NCBI RefSeq assembly: GCF_021390395.1
Contig: NZ_JAJUWT010000008.1
Span: forward strand, 62,001 to 126,000
DNA from: Saccharothrix sp. S26
GTDB lineage: Bacteria > Actinomycetota > Actinomycetes > Mycobacteriales > Pseudonocardiaceae
DNA: 64,000 bases
Direction: 5' to 3'
A program made the translations under genes and the position numbers. This document shows, in pieces, positions 24,582-34,988 of this stretch (position 1 is the first letter of the stretch; every line of letters begins with the position of its first letter). Below the pieces are notes generated by a model, which did no database searches, was not told where the DNA came from, and saw only the letters and a list, made by a program, of their open reading frames with translations.

Positions 24582-26075
24582 ATGAGCACCGCGATGGTCA
24601 ATCCTCACAGCAACCACCTCGTTCCGCTGGGCAACGGCCCGGTGGCGACGGTGTACGCGGGCGGCGGGGCGGCGTACAAGGTGCTCCCGGCCGCGCTGGA
24701 CCGGCGCACGCGCGCCGCGCTGGAGCGGGAGGTCGCGAAGTGGCGGCGGGTGCCGTTCACCGCGGCCGTGCGGGGCGTGGAGGAGTTGGCCGACGGCGTG
24801 ACCGCGGTGTGCTCGGAGCTGTGCCGGCACTCGCTGGCGGCGCGGGTGCGCCACGGCGGCCCGCTGCCGGTGAACGAGGTGCTGGACCTGGCGCAGGTGC
24901 TGGCGGAGGCGTTGGGCGCGGCGCACGCGGCCGGCCTCGTGCACGGCGGCGTCACCGCCACCAACGTGCTGTTCCGGGCGTCCGGCGAACCGGTGCTGGC
25001 CGACGGTGGCCTGATGGTCCGCCGGGCGTTCCCGACCGACCCGCCGGTGGACTTCGCCGCGCCGGAGACCGTGCGCGACGCGGTGCGCGACGCGCGCACC
25101 GACCTGTACGGCTTGGGCGCGGTGCTGTACCTGGCGTTGACGGGCGAGGTGCCCTACCCGGCGCGGATGGGGGAGCGGGCGGAGGAGCACCTGCTGCGGG
25201 TGCTGGGCTCCCCGGTGCCGGGCGTGACGCGCCCGGACCTGCCGCCGGGCCTGGCCGACGTGGTCCGCGCCCTGCTGTCGCGGGAACCGGACGCCCGGCC
25301 GACCGACGTGGCGGCACGCCTGGCCGCCATCGCCGGGGTGGGCTTCGACGACTTCGCCGACACCACCTACCACCAGCCGGCCGCGCCGTTCATCCCGATG
25401 CCCGCGACCCCACCGACCGCGCTCCCGCCCGCGCCGACAGGTCCCGCTCCGCGGTCGGTACCGCCGGTCGTGTTCCCTTCTGCGCCGACGATCCCAGCTT
25501 CGCAGCCGGCCGTCTTCCCCGCGCCGGCGGGTCCGGCCTCGCCGCAGACCTCGTTCCCCCCTGCGCCGCCGATCGCGCCGCCCGCCTCCGACGCCTACCC
25601 GATCGTGCCGCCCGCCCCGCCGGTGCGGATGCCCATCGTCGAGGTCACGCCGGACCGCAAGAAGTCCGACCGGACCGGGAAGGCCGGGATGGTGGCGGGC
25701 ATCGCGGGTGCGCTGGCGCTCTTCGCCGCGGCACCCTTCCTGCTCCTCCGCGAAGACGCGCCACCGCCGTCGCCCGCCGCGCCGACCGTGAACGCGCCCG
25801 GCGGCGACACCGGCGTGCAGATCGAGCTGGAGGTCGTCGAGGACACCGGCGAGCAGGTGCGGCTCGCCTGGCGCAGCTCCGCCAAGCTGGACTACGTGGT
25901 CATCGTCGCGCCCGATGGGCAACCCAACTGGAACACGGGGCCGTTGCGCGAGCAGACCACGAACATCAAGGTCGAGCCCGGCCGCAAGTACTGCTTCGAG
26001 CTCCAGGGCACCGACGGCAACGAGGTCTACCACAGCCAGCTCAAGGGCATCCGCGACGCCGTCTGCGCGAAGTAG
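24582..26075 (+). CDS. membrane-anchored serine/threonine pseudokinase
   Basis: A 497-residue protein. The first 260 residues fold like a Hanks-type kinase: a glycine-rich loop (LGNGPVATVYAG), ATP-binding Lys33 (AAYKVLP), APE (AAPETV), the alpha-F Asp (RTDLYGLGAVLY) and a late Arg (PDARPTDV). However, the catalytic HRD-x-K-P-x-N loop reads HGGVTATN (121-128), so both the catalytic Asp and Lys are lost. The DFG motif reads DGG at 141-143. It should bind but not transfer phosphate. A Pro-rich linker, one membrane helix (about 370-390) and an extracytoplasmic FN3-like domain follow. It is divergent from eccD and convergent with the transglutaminase-like gene. Confidence 0.88.
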   Translation: MSTAMVNPHSNHLVPLGNGPVATVYAGGGAAYKVLPAALDRRTRAALEREVAKWRRVPFTAAVRGVEELADGVTAVCSELCRHSLAARVRHGGPLPVNEVLDLAQVLAEALGAAHAAGLVHGGVTATNVLFRASGEPVLADGGLMVRRAFPTDPPVDFAAPETVRDAVRDARTDLYGLGAVLYLALTGEVPYPARMGERAEEHLLRVLGSPVPGVTRPDLPPGLADVVRALLSREPDARPTDVAARLAAIAGVGFDDFADTTYHQPAAPFIPMPATPPTALPPAPTGPAPRSVPPVVFPSAPTIPASQPAVFPAPAGPASPQTSFPPAPPIAPPASDAYPIVPPAPPVRMPIVEVTPDRKKSDRTGKAGMVAGIAGALALFAAAPFLLLREDAPPPSPAAPTVNAPGGDTGVQIELEVVEDTGEQVRLAWRSSAKLDYVVIVAPDGQPNWNTGPLREQTTNIKVEPGRKYCFELQGTDGNEVYHSQLKGIRDAVCAK

Positions 26076-26078
26076 GGC

Positions 26079-28040
26079 TCAGTACCGGAACATCGCCCGC
26101 AGCCGCGCCTTCAGCGGACGGCGGGCCAGCCCCGATCGCACGTCACGGGCCGCGGCCCACGCGTGCACCCGTGCGTCGACCGGCGCGCCCGACCACATCG
26201 CGGCGTCCACCGCCATCGCCAAGCCGGACAACGCCTCCACCGTGGGGCGGTCGACGACCGGCCCGGCCGCCCGCGCCGCGTCCCGCACGGTCATCGCCGA
26301 GGTCACCGCCACCCCGTGCCGGCGCAACCGGTCGCGCACCTCGGCCCACGCGTCGCCCACCGTGCCCGACCGGCGCCGCCGCCACGACCGCGCCCAGGCC
26401 AGCACCGGCAGCGCGACCACCCACGCCACCGGCACGACGAGCAGCCACAGCAACGGCCACCACCGCCGGTCCTCGTCCGAGGTGCCGTCGACCGGGGGCG
26501 CGGGCGGCAGCCGGGGCGGTGACAGGTCCTCCACCGGCGGCAGCTTCTCCCGCGCCTCCTCCGTCACCTCCGACAGCCCCGCCGAGGCCGACGACACCTT
26601 GGCCGACCCGGTCGGGTCCAGCGCCACCCACCCCACGTCGGCCACCGCCACCTCGGGCCACGCCATGACGTCACCGTTGCGCACCACCGCGTCCGCGCCC
26701 GACCCGGCGAACCCGACCACCAGCCGCGCCGGGATGCCCAGCACCCGCGCCATCGCCACGTACGCCGCCGCGAACTGCTCGCTCGTCCCGCGCTTCTCGA
26801 CCAGCAGGAACCGCTCCAACTGCGGCCAGCCGTGCCCGACCGGCAGCTCGCCGGACGACACCAGCTCGAACTCCTCGCGCATGAACTTCTCCAGCACCAA
26901 CGCGGACTGGAACGACGACCGCAGGCCCCGCACGGCGTCCTTGGCGCGCTGCTGGACCTCGGCGGGCACCTCGCCGATACCGGCGAACCCGCCGGGGGCC
27001 GACGGGTCGATCCCCTTGCCCATCAACGTCTCCGGGTCGATCCGCGGCTCCCACCACGTCAACGTGTACTCGGAAGCCCGATCGGCCAGCAACGTGCCGC
27101 TGGAGGGGTTCACCACCGCGTCGACGCCGTCGACAGCGGCGGGCTTGGCCTGGCTGGGCAGCCACGGCCCGGCCAACGACCCCGTCAACCGCACGCGCGC
27201 CGACCGCGACACCGCGCCCTCCACCCCGGCGGGCAGCTCCGCACCCATCCGCCGCAGCTCGCCGCCGGGCGTCCAGTCGACCCCGTCGAACTCGTCCAGC
27301 ACCGCGATCGGCCACCGGTCGACCGGCTGGGCGTCGGTCGTGGAGTACTCGAACACCGGCTCGGCGGGATCGGACAGCAGGGCCGGCAGCTCGTTGAGCG
27401 GGCTCGCCACCCGTGACGTCGCCAGCGGCGCGGACTCGCCCTCCCGCAACGTCCAGGCCGGTCCCGGCGACACCAGGCCCAGCGCCACCGCGCCGACGAC
27501 ACCGAGGACGATGGCCGCCCACGGCACGGACCGCGCCACGATCACCGCGCCGCACGCCGCGAACGCCACCGCCGCCACCACCGCCACCGCACCACCGGCC
27601 GCCGCGTACGCCTGGCTCAACACCACCACGCCCAACGCCGGCAGCAACGACACCAACGGCGTGCGCAGCCGCGCCAGCAGCTCGACCCCGAACACCGCGG
27701 CCGCCAGCACCAGCAGCGGCACGAACACGACGACCTCGGGCTCCGGGCGGGCGGGCCACGTCGTCTGCAACGCCAGCCGCCACGAGTCCGGCACGCTCGC
27801 GAGCACCACCCGCGGGTCCGTCCGCAACGCGGTCACCAGCACCGCCGACCCGGCCGCGGCCGCCGCCACCGCACGCCACGCCTCACGCGACCGCAGCCAC
27901 AGCGTCACGCCCAACGCGGGCAGCACCGCCGCGCCCACCGGCAGCAGCAACGCGCCGACCCCGAACACCGGCCCGAACAACAACCCCGCCACCACCGCCG
28001 CCGCGTACACGGCGACCGTCCCCCGCACGGCCACGCTCAC
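26079..28040 (-). CDS. transglutaminase-like (TgpA/DUF3488) membrane protein, degenerate active site
   Basis: A 653-residue protein: about six N-terminal membrane helices, an extracytoplasmic transglutaminase-like domain, one further helix near residue 525, and a cytosolic C-terminal tail. The active-site region reads KRGTSEQFAAAYVAMARVLG, where active enzymes have Cys before EQFA. The usual HAW[PV]EV reads VMAWPEV, so the nucleophile and the His are replaced while the final Asp (WVALDPTG) remains. It is probably a non-catalytic binding domain. Start GTG 28040 overlaps the DUF58 stop (GTGA). It is the last gene of the FN3-MoxR-DUF58-transglutaminase set. Confidence 0.88.
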   Translation of the reverse strand: MSVAVRGTVAVYAAAVVAGLLFGPVFGVGALLLPVGAAVLPALGVTLWLRSREAWRAVAAAAAGSAVLVTALRTDPRVVLASVPDSWRLALQTTWPARPEPEVVVFVPLLVLAAAVFGVELLARLRTPLVSLLPALGVVVLSQAYAAAGGAVAVVAAVAFAACGAVIVARSVPWAAIVLGVVGAVALGLVSPGPAWTLREGESAPLATSRVASPLNELPALLSDPAEPVFEYSTTDAQPVDRWPIAVLDEFDGVDWTPGGELRRMGAELPAGVEGAVSRSARVRLTGSLAGPWLPSQAKPAAVDGVDAVVNPSSGTLLADRASEYTLTWWEPRIDPETLMGKGIDPSAPGGFAGIGEVPAEVQQRAKDAVRGLRSSFQSALVLEKFMREEFELVSSGELPVGHGWPQLERFLLVEKRGTSEQFAAAYVAMARVLGIPARLVVGFAGSGADAVVRNGDVMAWPEVAVADVGWVALDPTGSAKVSSASAGLSEVTEEAREKLPPVEDLSPPRLPPAPPVDGTSDEDRRWWPLLWLLVVPVAWVVALPVLAWARSWRRRRSGTVGDAWAEVRDRLRRHGVAVTSAMTVRDAARAAGPVVDRPTVEALSGLAMAVDAAMWSGAPVDARVHAWAAARDVRSGLARRPLKARLRAMFRY

Positions 28041-29083
28041 CCCACCGCCTCGTTCCACCGCCGGACCGCACGTTCGGCGTCCGGCGCCCAGATCACCCGC
28101 GCCCCGACGACCTCACCGGGGCCGCCGAGGGAGAACACGACATCGGGCCGCAGCGGCGCGACCGCGTCCAGCGGACCCGCCGTCACCACCACCAGGCTGC
28201 CCGGTGGGCGTGACGGCAGCGCCGAGCCCGGCCGCACGCCCAGCACGCACAGCTCGTCGAGCAGCCGCCGCGCGGCCAGCACCCCGCCCCGCACCGTCAC
28301 GTCCACGCCGCACGGCGTGAGCAGCCGCCCGTGCCGACCGGCCACGACGCCCGCGTGCAGCAGGGACGCGGCGATCTCCACGGCCTCCTCGAACGCCTTG
28401 GCGTGCCGGGTGTCCAGCAGCAACGTGAACCGCGGCTGGTCGGGGTCGGCGTAGTCGCGCACCATCAGCTTCCCGGTCCGCGCGGTGGCCTTCCAGTGCA
28501 CCAGCCGCACCTCGTCGCCGGGCACGTACTCGCGCACCTCGCGCAGGTCCAGCGAGCCGCGCGGTGACTGGTCGGTGGTCGGGCCGTCGTGGTGGTGCCG
28601 CCGGTAGCCGCCCGCGAACGGCCGGGCCGGGTGCAGCCGGGGGTGCACCCACAGCGTCACCGTGTCGCCGGTGTCCACCAGGTTGCGCACCAGGCCCAGC
28701 GGGTCGGCGCGCTCGATCGCCAGCGGGCCGACGGTGTGCTTGCCGCGTGAGGTGGTCGGCAGCTCGTACCGGTACACCGCGTCCGCCCGCACCAGCACGC
28801 CGCGCACGTGCGGCCCGCACCGGTCCCGCGCGGTGAAGCCGCCACCCGAGTGCCGGACGTCCAGCCGCGCCAGCGCGGGCCTGCCCCGCTCGACCCGGTC
28901 CGGGTAGACGTCCCGGCGCACGTCGACGCGCGGGCGGCGGGCGGCCGCGAAGAACGCCGCCACCACCGCGCCGACCGACAGCCCGGCCAACGCCTGCAAC
29001 AACGGGTAGCCGGCGGCGAAACCGCCCGCGCCGCACAGCAGCGCGGCGACGAGCACGGCCACGCCGCGCCGGGTCAGCCGCAC
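28037..29083 (-). CDS. DUF58 domain membrane protein
   Basis: A 348-residue protein with two N-terminal membrane helices (about residues 8-27 and 29-48) and a cytosolic DUF58 domain. Its signature is GSLDLREVREYVPGDEVRLV, followed by HWKATARTGKLMVRDYA. DUF58 proteins are von Willebrand A-like and occur almost always beside MoxR ATPases, with which they assemble or chaperone envelope complexes. The start is GTG 29083, three bases after the MoxR stop. The end overlaps the transglutaminase-like gene by 4 bases. Confidence 0.93.
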   Translation of the reverse strand: MRLTRRGVAVLVAALLCGAGGFAAGYPLLQALAGLSVGAVVAAFFAAARRPRVDVRRDVYPDRVERGRPALARLDVRHSGGGFTARDRCGPHVRGVLVRADAVYRYELPTTSRGKHTVGPLAIERADPLGLVRNLVDTGDTVTLWVHPRLHPARPFAGGYRRHHHDGPTTDQSPRGSLDLREVREYVPGDEVRLVHWKATARTGKLMVRDYADPDQPRFTLLLDTRHAKAFEEAVEIAASLLHAGVVAGRHGRLLTPCGVDVTVRGGVLAARRLLDELCVLGVRPGSALPSRPPGSLVVVTAGPLDAVAPLRPDVVFSLGGPGEVVGARVIWAPDAERAVRRWNEAVG

Positions 29084-29086
29084 CGC

Positions 29087-30033
<947 letters not shown>

Positions 30034-30037
<4 letters not shown>

Positions 30038-31890
30038 CTCCATTCCAGGCGGTTGGACTCGACACCGTCGATGGTCACCCAGACGGTGTGACCGGTGCCG
30101 AAGTAGTAGAACTGGTCGAAGACCTCCGAGCCGTCGGCTTCCGTCGTGAAGCCGTACCCAGGATTGCTGTACCCGGTGTCCGTCGACTTCGGATAGGCGT
30201 TGTAGCGCGTATTGGGCTCGAACCCGGTCACGACCACGTGCATCCAGTAGCAGTCGGATCGACCGCACTTGTCTGCTGCTGAAGGTCCTTTGGATAGGGT
30301 GATCGACTTCACGGGCGTCTGCGGCACGGTGCGGGCGGAGGCGGGCGTGCCGCGTCCCGCGCTGTTCTCGGCGACCACGGTCACCGTGAAGGGGACGTCC
30401 GCGCCGGACCAGATGCCCGCGATGACGTAGGACAGGGGCCCGCCGCCGGGCACCGTGGCCGAACCTGGGCGGGAACCGTCGTCCCGGGTCCACGACACGT
30501 GGTAGGCGGTGACCGGTGCACCGTTGTCCAGGGCCGCCGTCCAGGTCACGGTCGCGTCCACGACCTGCGACGTGATGGCGACCTGGAGGTTGCCCGGCGT
30601 GCCCGGCGGGCTGGCCGGCACCACGGGCGGCGGTGGCGGCTGCACGGTCTGCTGCTGCCGTCGCGTCGGCTGCTGCGCGGGCGGCGGTTCCTGGGTCGTG
30701 GGCTGCTCGCGCCCCACCGGCGGTGGCGGGTTGGTGGTGGTCGTCGTCGGCGGGGTCGTCGTCTCTGTCGGAGGCGTCAGCAGCGAGCGGGAGGTGGGCG
30801 GGTGCACGCTGTTCACCTGGACCGGGGTCACCTTGCCCTCGGGGTCCACGACCAGCACGTGCTTGCCCTCGCCGCTGTCGACGTAGACGCGGGCGTCGTC
30901 GCCCTTGCTCAGCCGGGGCGTGCCGCGCTCGGGGGGCACGGGCGTCTTCTGGTGCTTGCCACCGGTGTGGTCGTAAGTGTGCAGGGTGCCGCTGCGCTGG
31001 TCGAGCACCGCGACGGTGGAGCCGGTGGACAACGGCCCGGTGTAGTCGCCGGGTTCCAGCGGCACGGTGTTGGTCTCCGCGGCCGGCCGGTCGCCGACCA
31101 GGTCGGAGCCGTCCACCAGGTGCAGCTTGCCCCGCCGGTCGAGCACCGGCACCAGGCCCGCGACGTCACCGGGCCCGACCTCGGCGTCGTCGGGCACGTC
31201 CGTGCCGATCGGCTTCTTCCGGGTCAGGCCGCTGTCCTCGACCAGGTGCACCGTGTCGGACGTGGTGTCGACGAACAACGGCTTCTCGCCCACCACGGTC
31301 AGCCCGCCCGTGTGGCCCGCCACCGTCGCCGGGCAGGACGGCGCGGTGGTGCCGGGGGAGAGCCGGCACAGCCGGCCGCTGCGCGTGTAGTGCAGCCACA
31401 CCGTGCCGTCGGGCGTGGCCACCGGGTTGCCCAGCGGCTCGTCGACCGAGATCGGCGGCGTGTGGTCGGTGCCCAGCCGCACCACCTTGCCCGCCCTGCG
31501 GTAGACCAGGTACGGCCCGCCCGCGACCTGCAACGCCACCGGCACCTCGTCGTCGGTCGGCGCGGTGGTCGTCCCCTCGACCCGCAGCGTCGACTTGCCG
31601 AACTCGGTGACCTTGCCCTTCCCGACGACGTAACCGCTGGTGTCGCTCTGCACCACCAGGCTGCCCGGGTCGGCGCCCGGCACGGCCACCTCGGCGTTCA
31701 CCCGCTTGGTCGAGCCGTCGACGTGGAAGACCTTGCCCAGCGCCGAGTTCAGCACCCAGTGCCCCGGTTGCAGGAACTCCAGCTGCGGCACCCCCGAGGC
31801 GCCGCCGATGGCCAACCCCGCCACGGTGAGGCTCGCCGCGGTCAGCAGGGCCACCGGCACGCGACCGCGCCACTTCGTGGAAATCCCCAT
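30034..31890 (-). CDS. exported beta-propeller-like / fibronectin type III protein
   Basis: A 618-residue membrane or exported protein with an N-terminal hydrophobic helix (about residues 12-32). Residues about 45-360 contain repeated short beta-strand units (HWVLNSALGKVFHVDGST; VYVDSGEGKHVLVVDPEG) suggestive of a beta-propeller. A Thr/Pro/Gln-rich linker (about 370-430, including TTTPPTTTTTNPPPP) precedes an FN3 domain (PGTPGNLQVAITSQVVDATV) and a C-terminal 110-residue domain. It leads the operon with MoxR, DUF58 and the transglutaminase-like gene, and could be the client or outer partner of that module. The start is ATG 31890 or GTG 31899. Confidence 0.8.
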
Positions 31891-31924
31891 AGCACCCACC
31901 CCCTACTCTGCAATCACGTAGCGT

Positions 31925-32383
31925 ATGGCACCCGATACAGAAACGGTCCAGTCCTTGACTCGAACCCGGTCCCTGCTGCTCCTCGGCGCGCCGTTGCTCG
32001 TCGCGGTGCTCGTCGTGGTCCTGCTGACCGGCGAGCGCGACGTGCCGGTGGCCGACCTGCCCGCGACGCCGACGGTCGTCGCGGCGGTCGTGCTGGAGCC
32101 GCGGATCCCCGAGGCGGGCGAGGAGGTCGTGGCCAGGGTGACGATCGCCGCCGACCGGCCGATCACGGTGCGCGCGCTCACCGTGCAGGTCCTGAAGCGC
32201 ACGACCAACACCTCGCACGACTTCCCCGAGCTGGCCGACCACGCCCTCGGCACGACCACGCAGGAGCTCACCTTCCGCCGCACCTTCGACACCCCGGGCC
32301 GGTACACGTACTTCCTGGCGTACCGGCTGGACGACGGGCAGTGGGTGCGGCTCAAGCCGTGGGAGACGGTCACGGTCCGCTGA
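31925..32383 (+). CDS. membrane-anchored hypothetical protein with Ig-like domain
   Basis: A 152-residue protein with one N-terminal membrane helix (about residues 17-36, [18 protein letters not shown]) and an extracytoplasmic beta-rich part ([19 protein letters not shown] through [19 protein letters not shown]), suggesting an Ig-like fold. No catalytic motif is seen and the family is not recognised. It is divergent from the FN3 protein gene, and its last 14 bases overlap the end of the convergent histidine kinase gene. The position suggests a link to the secretion region, which is only an inference. Confidence 0.65.
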   Translation: MAPDTETVQSLTRTRSLLLLGAPLLVAVLVVVLLTGERDVPVADLPATPTVVAAVVLEPRIPEAGEEVVARVTIAADRPITVRALTVQVLKRTTNTSHDFPELADHALGTTTQELTFRRTFDTPGRYTYFLAYRLDDGQWVRLKPWETVTVR

Positions 32384-33614
32384 CCGGCAGGGAGAGCTCG
32401 AAGATCGCCCCGCCTTCCTCGGCGTTGTAGACCCGCAGCGTGCCGCCGTGCGCCAGGGCGACCCAGCGCACGATCGCGAGCCCCAGCCCGGTCGACGCGC
32501 CGGAGGTGGTGAACCGGTCGAACACGCGCTCGGCCGCCTCCGGGTCGATGCCCGGCCCGTTGTCGGCCACCGTGACGCGACCGCCGGCGACCGTGATGTG
32601 CACGGCGGCCTCGCCGTCCGGGCGGCGACCGTGCCGCAGGGCGTTGGCCAGCAGGTTGCCGATCGCGCGTTGCAGCAGCGTCGGGTCGGCGTTGACCATC
32701 GTGGGCGCGGCCGTGACGGTGACCCTGGTGTCCGGCGCGGGCGTCTCCTCGACCACCACGGCGACGAGCTGGTCCAGCCAGATCGGCTGGATCGCGAGCT
32801 GCTCGACGCCCGCCGCCAGCCGGGCGCGCACCAGCAGGCCGTCGATGATGCCGCCCATCCGCGCGGCCAGCCCGACCGTGCGCGGCAGCAGCTCGGCCTG
32901 CTGGTCGGGGTTGCGCATCGCGGTCTCGGCCAGGGCGCGCAGCGCGGCCACCGGGGTGCGCAGGTCGTGCGCGGTCTCGGCGAGCAGCACCTCCTGCTGC
33001 TCCAACGCCGCCGCCGCGGGCCGGATCGCGCGACCGGACAACGCGTGCCCGGCCAGGGCGAGCGCCACCACCAGCACCAGGCAGCCGCCGACCACGCGCC
33101 AGATCGTGCCGAGGTGGCGCGCCCGTTCCGGGGCGAGGTCGGCGAACGCGACGATCGCGCCGACCACCTCGCCGCCCTCGGTCTTCACCGGCTGCGCGCG
33201 CACGCGCAGCCCGTCCTTCGGGCCGGTCACCAGGGCTTCACCGCTGACCGCGGTGGTGGCCAGGGCGCTGAGCACGCCCATGTCGGCCTCGACGCAGGTC
33301 TTCTCGCTGCGGTGGCTGCCGAACTCGCGGGCCGCGCCGCCGGGCAGGATCACGAACGCGGGGCAGGAGCGGTTCACCGGGTCGTCGACCAGGTCGGCGG
33401 TGATCAGCGAGTCGTCGTAGTCGATCTGCCGGCTGACGATGTCGGTGACGCGGTGCAGCTCGGCGTCCAGCGCGGCCACGCCCTGCTCGTCGTCGTTCTC
33501 GATCACCATGATCGCGAACACCAGCAACCCGGCGGTGTTCATCGCGGTGAACAGCACGGTGAGCAGCCGGCGCAGCGACCGCAGCCGCGCCGCGGACCCG
33601 CTCGCGCCGGTCAT
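32370..33614 (-). CDS. two-component sensor histidine kinase
   Basis: A 414-residue sensor kinase. There are two membrane helices (about residues 15-37 and 160-183) with an extracytoplasmic loop holding a Cys pair (NRSCPAF and EKTCVEA). The H-box is [20 protein letters not shown] (near 210), the N-box is [11 protein letters not shown], and the G-boxes are [11 protein letters not shown] and GLGLAIVRW. It should autophosphorylate and pass phosphate to the response regulator encoded just upstream, whose stop overlaps this start by 4 bases. The signal is unknown. Confidence 0.92.
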   Translation of the reverse strand: MTGASGSAARLRSLRRLLTVLFTAMNTAGLLVFAIMVIENDDEQGVAALDAELHRVTDIVSRQIDYDDSLITADLVDDPVNRSCPAFVILPGGAAREFGSHRSEKTCVEADMGVLSALATTAVSGEALVTGPKDGLRVRAQPVKTEGGEVVGAIVAFADLAPERARHLGTIWRVVGGCLVLVVALALAGHALSGRAIRPAAAALEQQEVLLAETAHDLRTPVAALRALAETAMRNPDQQAELLPRTVGLAARMGGIIDGLLVRARLAAGVEQLAIQPIWLDQLVAVVVEETPAPDTRVTVTAAPTMVNADPTLLQRAIGNLLANALRHGRRPDGEAAVHITVAGGRVTVADNGPGIDPEAAERVFDRFTTSGASTGLGLAIVRWVALAHGGTLRVYNAEEGGAIFELSLPVSGP

Positions 33615-34267
33615 GCGCTGCCCAGCCGGTAGCCGTGCCCGTGGACGGTGTGGATCAGCTCCGGCCCGTGCAGCTTGCGGCGCAGCCGCTTGATCACCGC
33701 TTCGACCACGTTCGCCATCGGCTCATCGTCCCAGCAGTGCTCGATCAGGTCCGCGCGGGTGACCACCTGCCCGGCGTGCGCGGCGAGGTACTCCAGCACC
33801 GCGAACTCCAAGCCGGACAACGACAGCAGCACGCCGGCGCGGCGCACCTCGTGCCGGATGCAGTCCACCTCCAGGTCGGCGTGCCGCAGCACGGTCGGCC
33901 GCCCGGCGCCGGCGCGGTGGCACAGCTTGAGCACGCGCGCGGTCAGCTCCTCGATCGCGAACGGCTTGACCAGGTAGTCGTCGCCGCCGTGGGCGAAGCC
34001 CGCCACCCGGTCGTGGACGGTGTCCCGCGCGGTCAGGAACAGCACCGGCGCGGTCCAGCCGAGGGAACGCCGGTGCTGGACGTAGTCGATGGCGTCGAGG
34101 CCGTCGAGCATCCGGTCGAACACCACGCACGCGTAGGTGGTCGCGGTGAACGCGCGGTCGGCGGTCGGGATGTCGGGCGCGGTGTCCACCTCCAACCCGG
34201 CGCCGCGCAGCTGGGCCGCCACGGCGACCCGGAGGTTCTCGTCGTCCTCCACCACCATCACCCGCAT
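33611..34267 (-). CDS. OmpR-family response regulator
   Basis: A 218-residue regulator: receiver domain with acidic pair EDDE (7-10), phospho-acceptor Asp51 (VVFDRMLDG) and conserved Lys ([10 protein letters not shown]), then a winged-helix DNA-binding domain ([15 protein letters not shown]; ending [12 protein letters not shown]). It is the partner of the downstream histidine kinase (4-base overlap). The unusual FDRM sequence after the phospho-acceptor is shared with the second regulator at 36506, suggesting the two are paralogues. It is divergent from the SARP gene by 40 bases. Confidence 0.93.
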   Translation of the reverse strand: MRVMVVEDDENLRVAVAAQLRGAGLEVDTAPDIPTADRAFTATTYACVVFDRMLDGLDAIDYVQHRRSLGWTAPVLFLTARDTVHDRVAGFAHGGDDYLVKPFAIEELTARVLKLCHRAGAGRPTVLRHADLEVDCIRHEVRRAGVLLSLSGLEFAVLEYLAAHAGQVVTRADLIEHCWDDEPMANVVEAVIKRLRRKLHGPELIHTVHGHGYRLGSA

Positions 34268-34307
34268 GTCATCAGAACCTCATGTGTCGTGACGGATCGT
34301 TGGCGGC

Positions 34308-34988
34308 GTGATCTTCCGAGTCCTCGGCCCGCAAACCGGGCCACGCAAGCCCGCCACCCTGCTGGCCACGTTGCTCCTGCACGCTAACGCGTGGGTGAGC
34401 CTAGACGAGCTGATCGACGAGATCTGGCAGGAACAGGCCGTCCCGGTGTCGGCCGAGCGCAACGTGCGCACCTACGTCTGGCAGGTCCGGCGGGTCGTGC
34501 CCGAGGGCCGCATCGACGCCCGGCCGAGGTCCTACCGGTTGCGCGTCGCGCCGGGCGAGGTGGACGCCGACGTGGCCCGCGCCCTGCTGGACCGGTCGGC
34601 CGGGGTGGCCGCGCCGGAGGCCGTCGGCTGCCTGACCGCGGCGTTGGAGCTGTGGCGCGGCACGCCGTACGCGGAGCTGCGGGCGGAGACGGCGGTGGCG
34701 GCGACGGCCTGGCTGCGCGAGCTGCGGTGGGAGCTGCGCGAACGGCTCGCCGACGCGTACACGGCCCTGGGCAGGCACGGCGAGGCGATCGCCGTGCTCC
34801 GCGCGCTGACCGCGGAGGACCCGTTGCGCGAGGGCACGTGGGCGCGGCTGGTGCGGGCGCTGCACGTGGCCGGGCGGCGGGCCACCGCGCTGTCGGAGTA
34901 CCGCCGGGTGTGCGACTTCCTGGCCGCCGAGCTGGGCGTGGAGCCGGGGCCGGAGCTGGTGCGGGCGCGGCGGGAGGTGGCGGCGTGA
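34308..34988 (+). CDS. small SARP-type transcriptional activator
   Basis: A 226-residue SARP: an N-terminal winged helix (IFRVLGPQTGPRKPATLLAT; LDELIDEIWQEQAV) and a bacterial transcriptional activation domain (ELWRGTPYAELRAETAVAAT; ending DFLAAELGVEPGPEL). It lacks the NB-ARC and TPR parts of the large SARP at 8013. The start is GTG 34308. Its stop overlaps the start of eccE (GTGA), so this regulator is the first gene of a coupled operon with a type VII secretion component. It may control the secretion locus. Confidence 0.88.
   Translation: MIFRVLGPQTGPRKPATLLATLLLHANAWVSLDELIDEIWQEQAVPVSAERNVRTYVWQVRRVVPEGRIDARPRSYRLRVAPGEVDADVARALLDRSAGVAAPEAVGCLTAALELWRGTPYAELRAETAVAATAWLRELRWELRERLADAYTALGRHGEAIAVLRALTAEDPLREGTWARLVRALHVAGRRATALSEYRRVCDFLAAELGVEPGPELVRARREVAA

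Noticed and set aside
31940..31975. GGGTTCGAGTC word on the minus strand, like a tRNA T-arm
   Set aside because: No acceptor stem, anticodon arm or CCA context can be folded around it, and it lies in the start of a coding gene.
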